Origin: Cryptomeria japonica
Taxonomy: Eukaryota; Streptophyta; Pinopsida; Cupressales; Cupressaceae
DNA length: 64,000 bases
Reading direction: 5' to 3'
Assembly (NCBI RefSeq): GCF_030272615.1
Contig: NC_081406.1
Span: forward strand, 220,093,497 to 220,157,496
Below, piece by piece: positions 46,070 through 57,853 of the stretch. Below the pieces are notes generated by a model. It was not told the DNA's origin, searched no databases, and was given only the letters and a program-made list of their open reading frames with translations. Position numbers and translations under genes: made by a program. Within the stretch, counting starts at the first letter, position 1, and every line of letters starts with the position of its first letter.

Positions 46070-48647
46070 TATTGGCATTGTGTTTTCATTGATGTCAACT
46101 GGTATAGGGTGGCAACCGATATGGGAAGATTGATGAGTAGTGTTATCATTGATGTATACTGAAAATGATGTCATTGATGTCGGTGCATGGCAGGTCACCA
46201 GTAAGAAAGAGAATGTCATTCAACATAATGATCATTGGAGTCACTAGTACACAAGTTAGAGTTGACTTGTGTTGAAGACATGGACTGGAGACTGCAATGG
46301 TATAAGATTGGTAAGTGACATGTTGGCAGTGCATTGTTGCCAACCATCAAGAGAGAAAATTGCTTGGTTGTTGATTGTGATGAAGAGGTGGAATGTTACA
46401 AAAATCACATCAATACTAGAGGTGAAGTATGTGCAGGCCACTGGTATGTTGTTTGGATGTGAGACAATAGGACTCCCAATAGATAAATATGCAATCACCA
46501 AATGAAGAGATGATTTATAGAGAGTGTGCCCAACCAGATTACTTGTGCCTATTTAAAGATATACCTGCTCAAATGGGGAAGCCATATTGGTGCAATAACA
46601 GATGCAAATGACAAGGATCCACTCCCACCAATAAGTGGAGCTTATCTCCTATTATGCATATAATGCATCATAGTCCTCTGAGATAAGACAGAAGAGTAGA
46701 AGACAGGTGATTGAAGGATCGCACTAGATGAACTCGTGAAACACTAAGTTGCCTTAGGTGCATGAGATCAAAGATATGCACCAAATTAGATGGGTAGACA
46801 TGATAGGTTGTCGGTATAGAGAAGGAAGGATATGCTTTTTACTTTGACAAACTAGTTGATAGGAGAACCGGTCTAATGATGAAAAAGGCAAGGTTGAGCA
46901 AGTTGCAGACATAGAATGCAATCGGATTGAAGATGGAGGTTGTTGAAGATTGATGACATGGTGTCATCAAGGTGGTTGCTGGTAAGTATGTCCACTGATA
47001 AAGATGACATAGTGTAGAAGCGAAAGGATCCCATCTATTGAAGATGTGCATGAGGTAGGTTGGCAAGTGTGTTGACTGGTTTGAGTGTTCCACCAGAAGA
47101 GAAGAAAAGTGCAAGGTTGAAGGCAGATCAGTTAGGGTATAACTGGTAGGGTTTGTGAACCGATAGATGAACTTGGTTGTGTGGTTGGTTGGTGATCTGG
47201 TCTAGACCGACACAGAAGACCTAGCAAAGGTGGATGCCAACAAAGGGGCCATGTGGAGTTGAAGTGGCATGCATGCATAGGTCGGTGTGATGTGTCATTG
47301 AGGTCATTGGCAGTTGGTCCAACATTTAAAGATGACTACAAATCTCAAGGAAGGAAGGAAGAGGATTGCAGATCAAGATCAAGAAAATAATAGAGATCCA
47401 GTATAGACTAATCTTGCAGATCAAAGTGGGTAAAGGAAACTGCATCATGCACGTGATTGAGTAGACACAAGGTCAAAAATCATGCTACAAATGGCTAAAG
47501 ATAGAAGACGTGAATCGCAAGGTAAAGAGAATGGTGATGTTGATTGATGAATTGTAAGTCATCAATCAAGGACATGATATTAGATTGGATATGATATGTC
47601 ACAATTATCAGAGAAGAGATCTGATGTAGATTCAACGTATGGTGAAGAACCTAGCACACATATGTTTGAACTCATGTTTAGGCGGGAAAGTCTGGATATA
47701 AGTATGCGAACAAAAGATGTAAATGGTGTTGCTGCATGAGAGAATGAGATTAGTGAAGAGAGCCAATCAGTCAAGTGCTCAACATCAATCAGAGAAGAGA
47801 CTGAGTGTGTGAAGAGAGAACTGTTCTAAAGAGTTCAACCAACAAGAGTGAGGCAGCTGATAGTCTGCCATTAAGTCTGATAGAGGAGTGCATCGGTGGT
47901 GATTGAACCATCAGAGAAGAGGCAAACAAGATTTCAGAAAAGAGAAAAGAACAGTGAGAATCAGAAGAGAACTAGTAAGCTAAGAATCAGTAGGAATTAG
48001 ATAGCAGACAACTAACTGAGTGAAGAAGACCGGTGGTGGCTATCAGTAGTGTGACAGAGAGCAGAATCGATAGAGAAGAAGAAGAGGTTGAACCGGTACG
48101 GTTGCAACAAAGAGTGAGCTGTAGTAGGAGATAAGGTTTCAATAGAGAGAAGGTGAGTAGACAACTGCCAGAGATCTATGTAGAGGTGAACCGATGGAGA
48201 GAGATACATGAGAGTTACAATGTTCTTTTGTAACAAGAATATTACTTTTGTATTTATGATATGATCTTGTAATAATTGAGTTGGAGCTTGGTGAAGGGGT
48301 TGGTGCTCCTTGGGTTGGTTCCCTAAAATTAGGGGTTAGTGCTCCTTGGGTTGGTGCCCTAAATTAGGAGTGGTACTCCCTAGGTTGGTTCCCTAAATGT
48401 TGTAATTAAGTGTTTCATTATGAGGCAGGATTGCAACAGTAGACTCCAGCAACACTTCTCAGTGAGGTTTTTCCCATCTTGGGTTTCCTCATACATCTAG
48501 TGTTATGTGATGTCCCTTTTATGTGTGGTTGCTTTTGTGTTATCCTCCCATTTAACCGGCATGTCTTCTTTATGTTAGATCAGTTAACCGATATATACAC
48601 ATAGGATAGAAAAGGGAAAAGATTTGAAAATAACTGATTCACCCCCC
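46070..48647 (+). repeat. Long LTR H (at least 2.58 kb), cut by element I
   Basis: Starts TATTGGCATTGTGTTTTCATTGATGTCAAC, i.e. the common LTR start with TG changed to TA, and ends in AACTGATTCACCCCCC, the common LTR end motif, where element I enters. It has no coding potential that I can support. It is either a solo LTR or the 3' LTR of something other than G, because it does not resemble the G 5' LTR. The rest of its end lies past the window. Confidence 0.7.
48301..48405 (+). repeat. Three tandem 34-36-bp units in LTR H
   Basis: TGGTGCTCCTTGGGTTGGTT-CCCTAAAATTAGGGG and two variants follow one another at 48301, 48337 and 48371. The motif pairs CTCCTTGGGTTGG with CCCTAAATTAG. Confidence 0.88.
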
Positions 48648-49703
48648 TGTTGGTATCTTGGATATGTTGATATGGTTTTGTAATTGATGTCAACACTTTT
48701 CAACCTTATCAGCACTTGGAGATCTTTGGTTATGTTCACCAGCATGTCAGTAACTTATGCACAGTCATTGATATTTGGTTCATAGGCAGGTTATATTGTT
48801 CATCGGCACTTGGAATGACTCGAAGACTACCTGGTTATGTCAAAGACATTATTTGATCACTTGTCTTTGGGGAATTGGTTATTAGTCTATTCAGGTTTCC
48901 ATATTTGTTGTTACCGGAAAATAGGTCTAGGTTATGCACCAACAAGCATATCTATTCCAAATTAGCATGACACGTTATGGAGATGATTTATTATAATTGT
49001 AAATGCATTGAGCCGACATCATGCATCGCATATTGATTTATTTGTAATTGATTTAATTGTAATATTCTTTGTGAGTCGACCTATTCAATTGGTCTTAGTT
49101 TATGGTATAAATTTAAGATCTCATTTGTGAGATTGATATATAGGATTGGAAAAAGGATTTTTACAGGGTATATGTGAAAATAAGCAGAGCTATACATGCA
49201 GACATCATTTGAAAATTGAAGGAAGGTTTGAAGAAGACATATTAGATCTTAACCGGTACTGAATCCAACATATAAAGATGCTATTTTGAGTCATACATTA
49301 TCATTGGATTTAACCATCCAATTGTAGTTAGTGTGACTCCCATTTCGTGATTGAGTGGTGAGCTCTAGGCAGCTGGCCTTTCTGCATGTGCAGACTCCAT
49401 ATTCTATACACATACTATCTACAGTAGTATCATCTAATTGTGGGTAAGGCTTCCCATCATGGTTTTTCCCCTTATAGGGTTTCCAAATACAAATATTTGT
49501 GTTATGTGTTGTGGATGTTATTGTCTTTCTGTTTCATGCATTAATCTTTACTGGTGCTGCAATTAACTAATAAAACTGTCTATCGGCATAAAGTTTGGTT
49601 TATCAGCGTTAAGCATTAATTTTTGGTTAAGTTAATTTTGGTTTAAATTTATTAGCCAACTGATTCACCCCCCCCCCCTCTCAGTTGTCTCTGGGACCTA
49701 ACA
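48648..49703 (+). repeat. I: 5' LTR (1056 bp)
   Basis: TGTTGGTATCTTGG...GGGACCTAACA. Matches 63034-64000 and the solo LTRs F and K. C-tract motif GATTCACCCCCCCCCCTCTC at about 49664-49683; TTGATGTCAACACTT core at 48683-48697. Confidence 0.95.
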
Positions 49704-49718
49704 ATTGGTATCAGAGCC
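49704..49718 (+). other. I: primer-binding site (tRNA-Met)
   Basis: ATTGGTATCAGAGCC, an exact match to the G site, next to the LTR edge. Confidence 0.92.
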
Positions 49719-49760
49719 TAGTCCTCTTTTTGCAGAAGTTTAACAGCTTGATGAGATCCA

Positions 49761-50630
49761 ATGTCTTCTAACTATTTCAGGAAGGACAACCCTAAACTTG
49801 ATGGAACAAACTATGGAATATGGAAGATCAGTATGGAGAAACATTTGAATTGCATTGGAAAGGACATATGGGATGTTAGAAAGAATGGTTATACTGCTCC
49901 TACTCAAGGTCAACCTAATCCACCAAACTTGGCTAAAGATGAGGAAAATGTTTGCAAAGCAAGAGAAGCACTTTTGAGTGCATTGTCAGATCAAAAAATC
50001 ATGGGATTATCGGATAGATCTACTACTAAAGCTATTTGGGACAAATTAGAAACATTTAATGAAGGATATTCCACAGTCAAAATTGGAAAACTTGAATTCT
50101 TACGAGTCAGGTATGAAAATCTAAAAATGGAAGAAGATGAAAGGATTTCTGCTTTTATGGAAAGAGTAAATGAAATTGTTTTGGGTATACAATGTTGTGG
50201 AGGAACCTTAAGTGAAGATGAAATTTTTTCTAAAGTTTTAAGAGATTTTCCATTGGCATATAAAATGAATGTTACTACTATAAATGAATTAAGAACAATG
50301 CCTAATGCATCAGTATTTTGAGACACTTTGGTTGGAAAACTTTCAGCTTTTGAACTTGAAGAATTTGGTCATGTTGCTACTATTAAGATAGATCTAGCTT
50401 TCAAGGCATCATCATAATCTACAACATCATCGTCATCATCTGAGAAATCTGATTGGAAAGCCTTTTATGCAAGAGAACTTGAAGAAATCAGAAAGGAGAA
50501 TGAAGAACTGGAAGAACTTGAAGCACTATTTGCAAGGAAAATGCCTAAAGGTCCAGTCAGAAGTAAGTATGAAGGTAAAGCACCCTTTAAATGTTTACTG
50601 CAATAAAATTGGACATATGGCTTCTAGGTG
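49761..50630 (+). pseudogene. I: copia gag
   Basis: The ATG at 49761 lies 57 bases past the LTR. Blocks: NPKLDGTNYGIWKISMEKHL, LSDQKIMGLSDRSTTKAIWD, MEEDERISAFMERVNEIVLG, GTLSEDEIFSKVLR. The frame stops with TGA at 50319 (ASVF*, relatives have SVNRD or similar), goes on with VGKLSAFELEEFG, has a TAA/TAG-type stop at about 50415 and shifts frame in the knuckle (KCLLQ). The downstream frame continues CNKIGHMASRCPDR. Confidence 0.93.
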
Positions 50631-51300
50631 TCCTGATAGAAATGCAAGATTAAGAGAAGAAGCTAAAAGAACATATAAGCCTAACCCTGATTATCAGAGA
50701 TACAAGTTTAAGAAGAATAGAGACAAATTTTGTTATTATGCTGATGAAGGAGTTACTGATGATTCTGATGAGGATCCAGTAGACAATGGATGGGCTTTTG
50801 TTGCTATAACTGAAGATCAACCAACACCTACTATTCAACTGGTAGAGCAGGCCCTGGCAGCTAAAATTGAAGATAAGGATGAATGAATTATTGATTTTGG
50901 ATGTTCACATCACATGACTGGTGATAAGAGTAAATTCTTAACCTTTCAAGAATATAATGGAGGTCAAGTAAGACTTGGAGATGATAAAGCTTGTATGATC
51001 AAAGGAAAAGGAAGTATATCTTTTGATGGTAAGCACAATACTGATAATGTTTACTATGTTGAAGGTTTGAAGCATAATCTTTTGAGTGTTGGTCAATTAG
51101 TTGAGAAAGGATTTCAGTTACAACTCAAGAATGGTAAATGCAAAATCTTAAATAGAACTGGTTTGGAAATTGCAACTGGTAATCAGACTAGAGGTAATAT
51201 CATTCATTTGAATAACAATGAGAAATCATGTTTGATTTCTCATATTGATGAAATTTGGTTATGGCATAAGAGACTTTGTCATGTAAATTTTGATTGCATT
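50631..51300 (+). pseudogene. I: gag-pol spacer, protease and GAG_pre-integrase
   Basis: DEGVTDDSDEDPVDNGWAFV is the acidic spacer, followed by EDKDE, a TGA where relatives have Trp, and the protease site IIDFGCSHHMTGD. The second residue of the DSG triad is Phe instead of Ser, likely inactivating. LSVGQLVEKGFQLQLKNGK and WLWHKRLCHVNFDCIV follow. The same frame runs on into integrase. Confidence 0.9.
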
Positions 51301-51680
51301 GTGAACATCAGTACAACTAAGGCAGTAAGAGATTTACGTAAGATTGTTAAACCTCACAATCCGGTATGTAAGGAATATCAATTTGGAAAGCAAGTTAGAG
51401 AAACTTTCAAGAGTATTATAGAGAAATCTAACAATGTTCTTGATTTAATTCATACCAATTTATGTGGTCTAGCAAGAAGAATAACTATACAAGGAGATAG
51501 GTATTTTTTGATAATCATTGATGACTATTCTAGAATGTGTTAGGTTACTTTTCTCACGGAGAAATCTGAAGCATTTGGGAGATTCAAACTATTCAAAGTG
51601 ATGGTAGAGAATGAAACCGGAAAGAAAACCAAATGTTTGAGATCAAATCAAGGAGGTGAATTCCCATCTAAGGAATTTAA
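51301..51680 (+). pseudogene. I: integrase, N-terminal part (before J)
   Basis: CKEYQFGKQVRETF (one zinc-site Cys replaced by Tyr), LIHTNLCGLARR (first catalytic Asp replaced by Asn), IIIDDYSRMC followed by TAG at 51541, and LRSNQGGEF (second catalytic Asp replaced by Asn). It ends at the J target site TTTAA (51676-51680) and continues at 59382. Confidence 0.9.
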
Positions 51681-53172
51681 TGTTAAGTTCTGATACTAGG
51701 TGTAAACAACTAATGCCAATAGCTAACAAGATGAGAGGCGGGGGTAAATCATACAAACTTAATCTCCCATAAAATCAACAGATTCAACCTCAGTAACTTA
51801 TACTTCAGCAATATAACCAAAAACAGCTAAACTTGCTAACTCATAAGCACATAATCATCATAACACATATAACACTAGATTTAACATGGAAACCCAAATA
51901 GGGAAAAACCACTGTGGGATTTCGGACCCACTAAGAAATATACTATTCTAGAGTATCCTTGGTTAAAAGCAAATCCTGTTAAAAGATTACAAACACATTG
52001 CTAGATGTGACCCAGTTAAGGGATTTCCCTCAGATCTATTAGGATCTTCACTTTGTTAGAAGTGACCTTGTCAAAGGGTTTCAAACACTCATTTAGAATG
52101 TTACCTTGCTAGAGGGTTTACAAATAAGACTGTTAAGTCCACTCAGTTAAGAGATTTCCTGTCACTTACAAAATAACAATAATAAAAAATATATCTGCAA
52201 CTTCACATCTAAAATGCTAAAGTAGATTCTTATTTTCTCAAAACAATCTTGTCCTAGGACTTATCTTGTCCCTCTGTTGGGCTCCTTACTTTTTTATTTA
52301 AACAAGTCTTCAAGCTTCTATGCTCGGTAATCACTATGTAGCATCCCAGTGCTTACGCTTGCCCACATACATTGTTCATCAATAATTTTTTATTTATAAA
52401 CAATTTGCTAACCATTGAATCTCCTTGATCACATTTCCCATGATCAATCTTAGCCATCAGATCTTCAATCTTGACTAGGTTCAATGCATCTTTCGATCTG
52501 AAAACATTTTACCTTGCCTAGGGACTTGCATTCCTTTCTTGGAACTTGCACAAGGTTATTGCAGTTCAATCAGTGTTGTAGATCTTTCTGTCGATCTTCC
52601 ATTGCCATAGATCCTTAACAAACTTCATGTGCGGCATACCAATCATTTATACAACTCTAGCTAATCATTGTCCTTCATTAAATAATGCTTTTATCCATCT
52701 AATGTGATCTATCATAACTCGGTAGACATTCTGCCTTCATTAACTGATATTGATAACCTTAGGGTTTATTGACTAGGTTCCTTAGGGTTTACCTACTAGG
52801 TTCTTTGCTTAGTGACATAGTATAGTATTAACCTTACAATCAACAAGATATGTAGAATATCAAAACAATCTAAACATCATGATCTCATCATTGTCTAACT
52901 TGGTAATAGTTGCCCATTGAATAACTTATTTCTCCTCTTTCTTATCACATTCTTTCTGTGTCTTTTACCGACATCTTAATTCTCTTCAAATCAATCTTCT
53001 CAAGATATGGCAACATCATACTAAATCAGAAAATCAATTCCTTGACATCAATAACAAAATAATGTTATACAGATAGTTATCATCCTTTTTTAGTTATATC
53101 AAATAATCTTCAACAACTTTCTTAATATCCTTAATGAATATCAACAATCTCCTTTCTATTGAAATGCCAACA
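51681..53172 (-). repeat. J: 3' LTR (1492 bp)
   Basis: Plus strand TGTTAAGTTCTGATAC...GAAATGCCAACA. Matches 57854-59376 over its length with scattered C/T and G/A differences and about 30 bp fewer (a gap near 52710 against 58895-58930). Confidence 0.95.
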
Positions 53173-53410
53173 ATCTCCCCCTTTGGCATTGATGGCAAAA
53201 CCAACTTTTAAATGGTAATACCAACAAGATATTCAAATTGATTCGGATTTAGATTGTTGTTAGACTTCTCCTGTTATCCTTGAGTTGTTAAAATCTTTTG
53301 AAGTCTTGTCCCCTTTTGTAGTCTTCTCCCCCTATCATTAGTCTTCCGTTATCTTCTTCATTTAGGGCTTTACCATTTAGTCTTCTCCCCCTTTGACAAC
53401 AATGCCAAAA
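53173..53410 (-). other. J: polypurine-tract region
   Basis: ATCTCCCCCTTTGGCATTG at the LTR edge (plus strand), then further tracts at about 53329 (CTCCCCCTATC) and 53386 (CTCCCCCTTTGACAACAATG). Confidence 0.82.
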
Positions 53411-53610
53411 AGTAAAAGAACTAAATCATGATTTCTTCCTCGGTGAAGTGATTTGCCTTGTTGTGTATCATCTCAGTCTCGGTCAGAGAACTTGTCTCTA
53501 TTCACTATTTCCTACACACCTTTAGAAAACCTTCTAAAGTGCGTAAATCAACATCAATCCACACATAATATTATGTAGATTCATCGAATTGATTCTTTCA
53601 CCAAACTCTG

Positions 53611-54236
53611 TCAGTTAGTAGAAGATAGGGGTAGGACCCCTAGCTTGCTTCTGAGATACTCAAAAGTGTCCCTTGGAAGTGGCTTTGTGAAGATGTCTGC
53701 TAATTGCTCCTTTGAACTGATATATTCCAGCACAACTTTCTTCTCTTGAACTTCTTCTCTGAGATAATGATACTTTATAGAGATATGTTTTGTCTTATAG
53801 TGCATTACCAATTTCTTTGAAATGTTAATGGCACTCGTATTATCACAAAATATAGTTACTAACTCGGTAACTTTCTCATTTATACCTTCCAACAGTTGTT
53901 TGATCCATGCTATATTTGTACAATTCAATGTTGTAGCAACATATTCAGCTTTTGTTGTTGACTATGAGATACATCCTTGTTTCTTACTAAGCCAACTCAC
54001 TAGTCTTTCTCCCAAAAAGAAAGCTCCACCACTTGTTCTTTTCCTATCATCTATGTTTCCTGCCCAATCAGCATCAATATAGACTTTTAAATCAAAATCA
54101 TTTCTCTTTTTGTATACTAAGCCATAATCTTCAGTGCCTCTCAGGTATCTGAAAATTCTCTTGATTGCTATCATATGGGTTTCCTTGGGATCTGCAGAGA
54201 ATCTTGCTACAATACCTACTGCATGTGCTATATCTA
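53611..54236 (-). pseudogene. J: copia RNase H
   Basis: The first part (53962-54174) has IKRIFRYLRGTEDYGLVY and the first Asp in YIDADWAGNIDD, then FLGERLVSWLSKKQGCIS and a stop at about 53960. The second part (53611-53928) has NCTNIAWIKQLLEGI, IFCDNTSAINISKKLVMH (Asp) and DIFTKPLPRDTFEYLRSKLG at the end. The Glu (KAEYVAT) falls between the two. One stop is the main damage. Confidence 0.9.
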
Positions 54237-54237
54237 G

Positions 54238-55080
54238 TCAACTATGCACAACATATTTCAACTTTCCAATCATAGATCGGTAAAGTGTCTCTTCAACAGA
54301 TGCAGATTCATCATTCTTTGATAATTTGCAGTTAGTAGTCATAGGATTACTTACTGGTTTAGAATCCTCCATACCAAATTTCTTCAAGATTTCCTTTATG
54401 TACTTAGATTGAGTAATGAAAATCTCATCTTTCATTTGCAGTATCTGTAAACCTATAAAATACTTTATCTCATCAATTAATGACATCTCAAATTCTTTGC
54501 ACATTTCATTTCCAAAGTTTTTGCATAAGGAGTCATCACCACAAAAAATAATATCATCAACAAATATGGCTAAGATCTGTATTCCATTGCTCTCATCATT
54601 CTTCATGTACATATTGTTGTTTTCACTTGTCCTTATAAAACCAATCTTGATTAAGTAAGAGTGTAGTCTCTCATACCATGCTCTAGGTGCTTGTTTCAGA
54701 CCATATAAAGGTTTGTTTAATTTGCATACCTAATCTTTACTCTTATCTTCAACAAATCCTTCAGGTTGTTCAATATAAACTTCTTCTTCTAGTATACCAT
54801 TCAAAAATGTATATTTAACATCCATTTGATATACCTTGAAATTTTTGAAAGTAGTATATGCCAACAATGTTCTTACTCCCTCAAGCCTAGCCACAGGTGC
54901 AAAAGTCTCACTATAATCTATTCCTTTTTCTTGAGCATAACCTTTGCAAACTAGTCTTTCTTTGTTGAGAATGACCTCACCTTTTTCATTTAGCTTGTTT
55001 CTGAAAATCCACTTTGTACCAATTACATTTTTGTCCTTTAGTCTTGGGATCAGTGTCCATGTGTCATTCTTCTTTATTTG
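54238..55080 (-). pseudogene. J: copia reverse transcriptase
   Basis: The active site LAIFVDDIIFCGDDS is intact; IKYFIGLQILQMKDEIF, TLYRSMIGKLKYVVHS and KKFGMEDSKPVSNPM follow. Upstream (54613-55060) are KWIFRNKLNEKGEV-like, KGYAQEKGIDYSETFAPVAR-like and VYQMDVKYTFLNG blocks in the same region with a TAG at about 54731 and other breaks. A stop at about 54237 cuts RT from RNase H. Confidence 0.9.
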
Positions 55081-55500
55081 ATCATTCTCTTATGTCATAG
55101 CATTTACCCAATCTTCACTGTTAAATGCCTCTTTTACTATTCTCGGTTCAAATTCAGATATCAGACATGTGTTCTATCTTAGTTTGTTCCTTGTCATCAC
55201 TAGATCATCCTTATCTCCTATAATCTGATTTGATGCATGATGTCTTCTGACATATTTGGTTAATATGGGCTTGGTAGGTTCTGTATGATCTTCTTCATCA
55301 CTCAGTAACTGGACATTATCTTCATTTTCTTCAGCAGCTTTCTCGATAGGACTTCTTAGTTGAACATAAACAAATTCTTCATAATCTTTTGGTTCTTTGG
55401 AATTTCCTTCATCATTTCTTTCTGCAAATTCATCAATTTTCACATTTTCACTTTCTACTATTTTATTAGATGATTTGATCAGACATTTAAATGCTTTACT
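55081..55500 (-). pseudogene. J: integrase-RT linker
   Basis: Acidic linker with KEPKDYEEFVYVQLRSPIEK, LLSDEEDHTEPTKP and the motif KYVRRHHASNQIIGDKDDL, parallel to TPRYVRLNHS in A/M/I but distinct in sequence. Stops at about 55172 and 55092. Confidence 0.82.
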
Positions 55501-56390
55501 TCTAGAAGAATAACCAAGAAATGTTCCTTCCTCACTTTTATGATCAAACTTTCCATTTCTGTCATCTTTGTGAACATAGCATCTACTTCCAAAGATTTTA
55601 AAATAACTTACATTAGGTTTCTTGTCATACTAGATCTCATATGGTGTCTTCATAGTTCCTTTCTTTAGTTGAACTCAGTTCAAGGTGTAAACTGTAGTGT
55701 TGATTGCTTCTCTGCAAAATGTTTGAGGTACCTTATTTTCTATCATCGGGGTTCTAGCACAATCCACAATTGATCTGTTTCTTCTCTCAGCTATCTCATT
55801 TTGTTGAGGTGTAGACACTTGCCTTTTATACAATGATCATTGCAGAATAAGTTAAATTCATCAGAAGTGAACTCTCCTCCTCTATCAGATCTAAGACATT
55901 TTAGTTGTCTTCCTGTTTCATTTTCAACTCTTGCCTTGTACCATTTGAACATTTGAAAAGCTTCTGATTTTTCTTTTAAAAACATAACTGACATCATCCT
56001 TGAGTAATCATCCACAAATAATATGAAATACTTGTCACCATTATAACTTCGAACTTTCATAGGACCATAAAGATCAGTATGTACTAGATCTAAAATTCCT
56101 TTAGAAGTGTAGGACTTACTTGTAAAGCTTGATCTTGTCATCTTACCCATCTGGCATCCTCGGCACATAGCATTCTCAGGTTTTTCAAGACTCGGTAGAC
56201 CTCTTACTCGGTGCTTCTTGCTTATTTTGAACAGATTATCAAAATTTACATGACAAAACCTTTTATGCCATAACCAGGTATCATCTATCTTTGCATAAAG
56301 ACACTTGTTCCAAGTTGAGTCAAGATGAAATGTATTACCTTTTTTTTGTGTCCCGGTAGCCGCTAACTTTCCATGCTTGTCATGAACTTT
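55501..56390 (-). pseudogene. J: copia integrase
   Basis: The N-terminal zinc part reads DTWLWHKRFCHVNF (56250-56285) and CRGCQMGKMTRSSF. Catalytic positions: LVHTDLYGP (Asp), LRSDRGGEF (Asp) and QQNEIAERRN (Glu), so the triad is intact, unlike in A, M and I. The frame shifts at about 55800-55820 (CIKGKCLHLNKMR). The C-terminal part has VNYFKIFGSRCYVHKDDRNG and EGTFLGYSSRSKAFKCL. Confidence 0.9.
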
Positions 56391-56860
56391 GACAATTCCT
56401 TTCTAAAATTCTATTCGGTATCCTGTATTGTTTAGTTGTGCTACACTCAAAAAATTGTATTTCAATCCTTCAACCCAGTATACAACATCACATTTAGCAT
56501 TGTCAAGAAGTTTTATAGATCCTTTACCTTTCACCAGACATGGTGCATCATTACCAAATCTTACATAGCCTCCATCATAGTCTTCTAATTTAACAAACTT
56601 GTGTTTATCACCCATCATGTGATGTGAGCATCCACTGTCTATGATCCAAGAATCATTATTATTTATGTGAGATACTAGGACTTTTTCTTCATACCTTTCT
56701 TCATCTGATCCATCTTTAATAGCCACATAAACAACTTCCTCAGTATCAGTTTCATCAGATTTATCATTGTTGGATTCCTCATCAGCTACTAGACATGTCT
56801 TTATGTCTCTCCTTCTAAAGTCTTAGTGTCCTCTATAGTGGTTGTCTTTCTGCCTATTAT
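56391..56860 (-). pseudogene. J: aspartic protease and gag-pol spacer
   Basis: WIIDSGCSHHMMGDKHKFVK with an intact DSG triad, then YDGGYVRFGNDAPCLVKGKG, YWVEGLKYNFLSVAQLNNTG and a stop at 56403. Upstream is the acidic spacer (DEESNNDKSDETDTEEVV-like) leading from the knuckle region, with a stop near 56823. Confidence 0.9.
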
Positions 56861-57728
56861 CTCAGTATTCTCTCTTTTCACTAGATTCTTTGTTAGGATA
56901 GTTAGAAGCCATATGTCCTATTTTATCACAATTGAAACAATTTAAAGGTGGCTTTCCTTTATACTTACCTTTTCCTCTCGGTAACCTTCTGGCTAATAAT
57001 GCTTCAAACTCTTCTTGCTTCTTGATTTCCTCATATAGTTTGTGCACTTTCTCCATGTTCTTGCAAAATCTTTCACTTGCTCCACTGTGATTCCCTTTAG
57101 AGCACTTACTCATTCTATCATTGTAATCATCAGATTCACCAATATGAAAAGAACTGAATGTAGATTCTATTTTATTTACTAAAGACCCACTGTTATCAAA
57201 ATTACTTAACTCAAATGCATGTAGCTTACCAATAGTAGCATCCAAAGAAACTGGCATGTTAGGTATAGACCTCAATTCATTGATTGTAGAGACTCAAATG
57301 GCATAAGCAAGTAGAAGGGTTCTCAACAACTTACTTGTTATATCCTTTTCTCCAATAGTTCCTCCTACTCCTTTAATTTGATTGACAGTCTCCTTTAACC
57401 TTGTACTATATTGGGTTATGTTCTCACCTTCATTCATTCTCATGGATTCAAGTTGTCCCCTTAGACTATCTACTTTTTCTCTTTGAACATGTTCATCACC
57501 ACTATACACATATATGAGCTTAGTCCACATTGCTTTTGCATCATTGCAGTCTTCTAGATCATTAAACTCTGAGTCAGTCAATGCTAGTGTTATTTCAATC
57601 ATAGCTTGAATGTGTTCTTGCTTTGCCTTAATCTCTTCCAAGGTCATTGGGTTGGTGCTTGGTGGTATATAATCATTCTCTAAACAATATGTTGCATATT
57701 CTCCAATTTTTAATAAATGCAGCTTCAT
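56861..57728 (-). pseudogene. J: copia gag
   Basis: 57294-57728 contains MTLEEIKAKQEHIQAMIEIT, LEDCNDAKAMWTKLIYVYSG, LESMRMNEGENITQYSTRLK and IKGVGGTIGEKDITSKLLRT. The second part (56862-57275) has IGKLHAFELSNFDN and the knuckle CFNCDKIGHMASNY, in which the last Cys is Tyr. The break lies at 57275-57294. Its first 20 or so codons upstream of 57728 are uncertain. Confidence 0.9.
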
Positions 57729-57838
57729 CCTTTTCTGTCATGTGGAGAAACTTGACTTGTTCAGCTTTGGTGCATCCCTTTTATACATCTTTGGATCTTT
57801 GCCTCAAGTACCTTTAAACTTTTTCTTCCGGAGTCTAA

Positions 57839-57853
57839 AGCTCTGATACCAAT
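57839..57853 (-). other. J: primer-binding site (tRNA-Met)
   Basis: Minus strand ATTGGTATCAGAGCT against the LTR edge. Confidence 0.92.

Noticed and set aside
46146-48236. Frames of 64-91 codons in LTR H as possible host exons
   Set aside because: Scattered on both strands, no splice or domain sign, inside a sequence with LTR start and end motifs.
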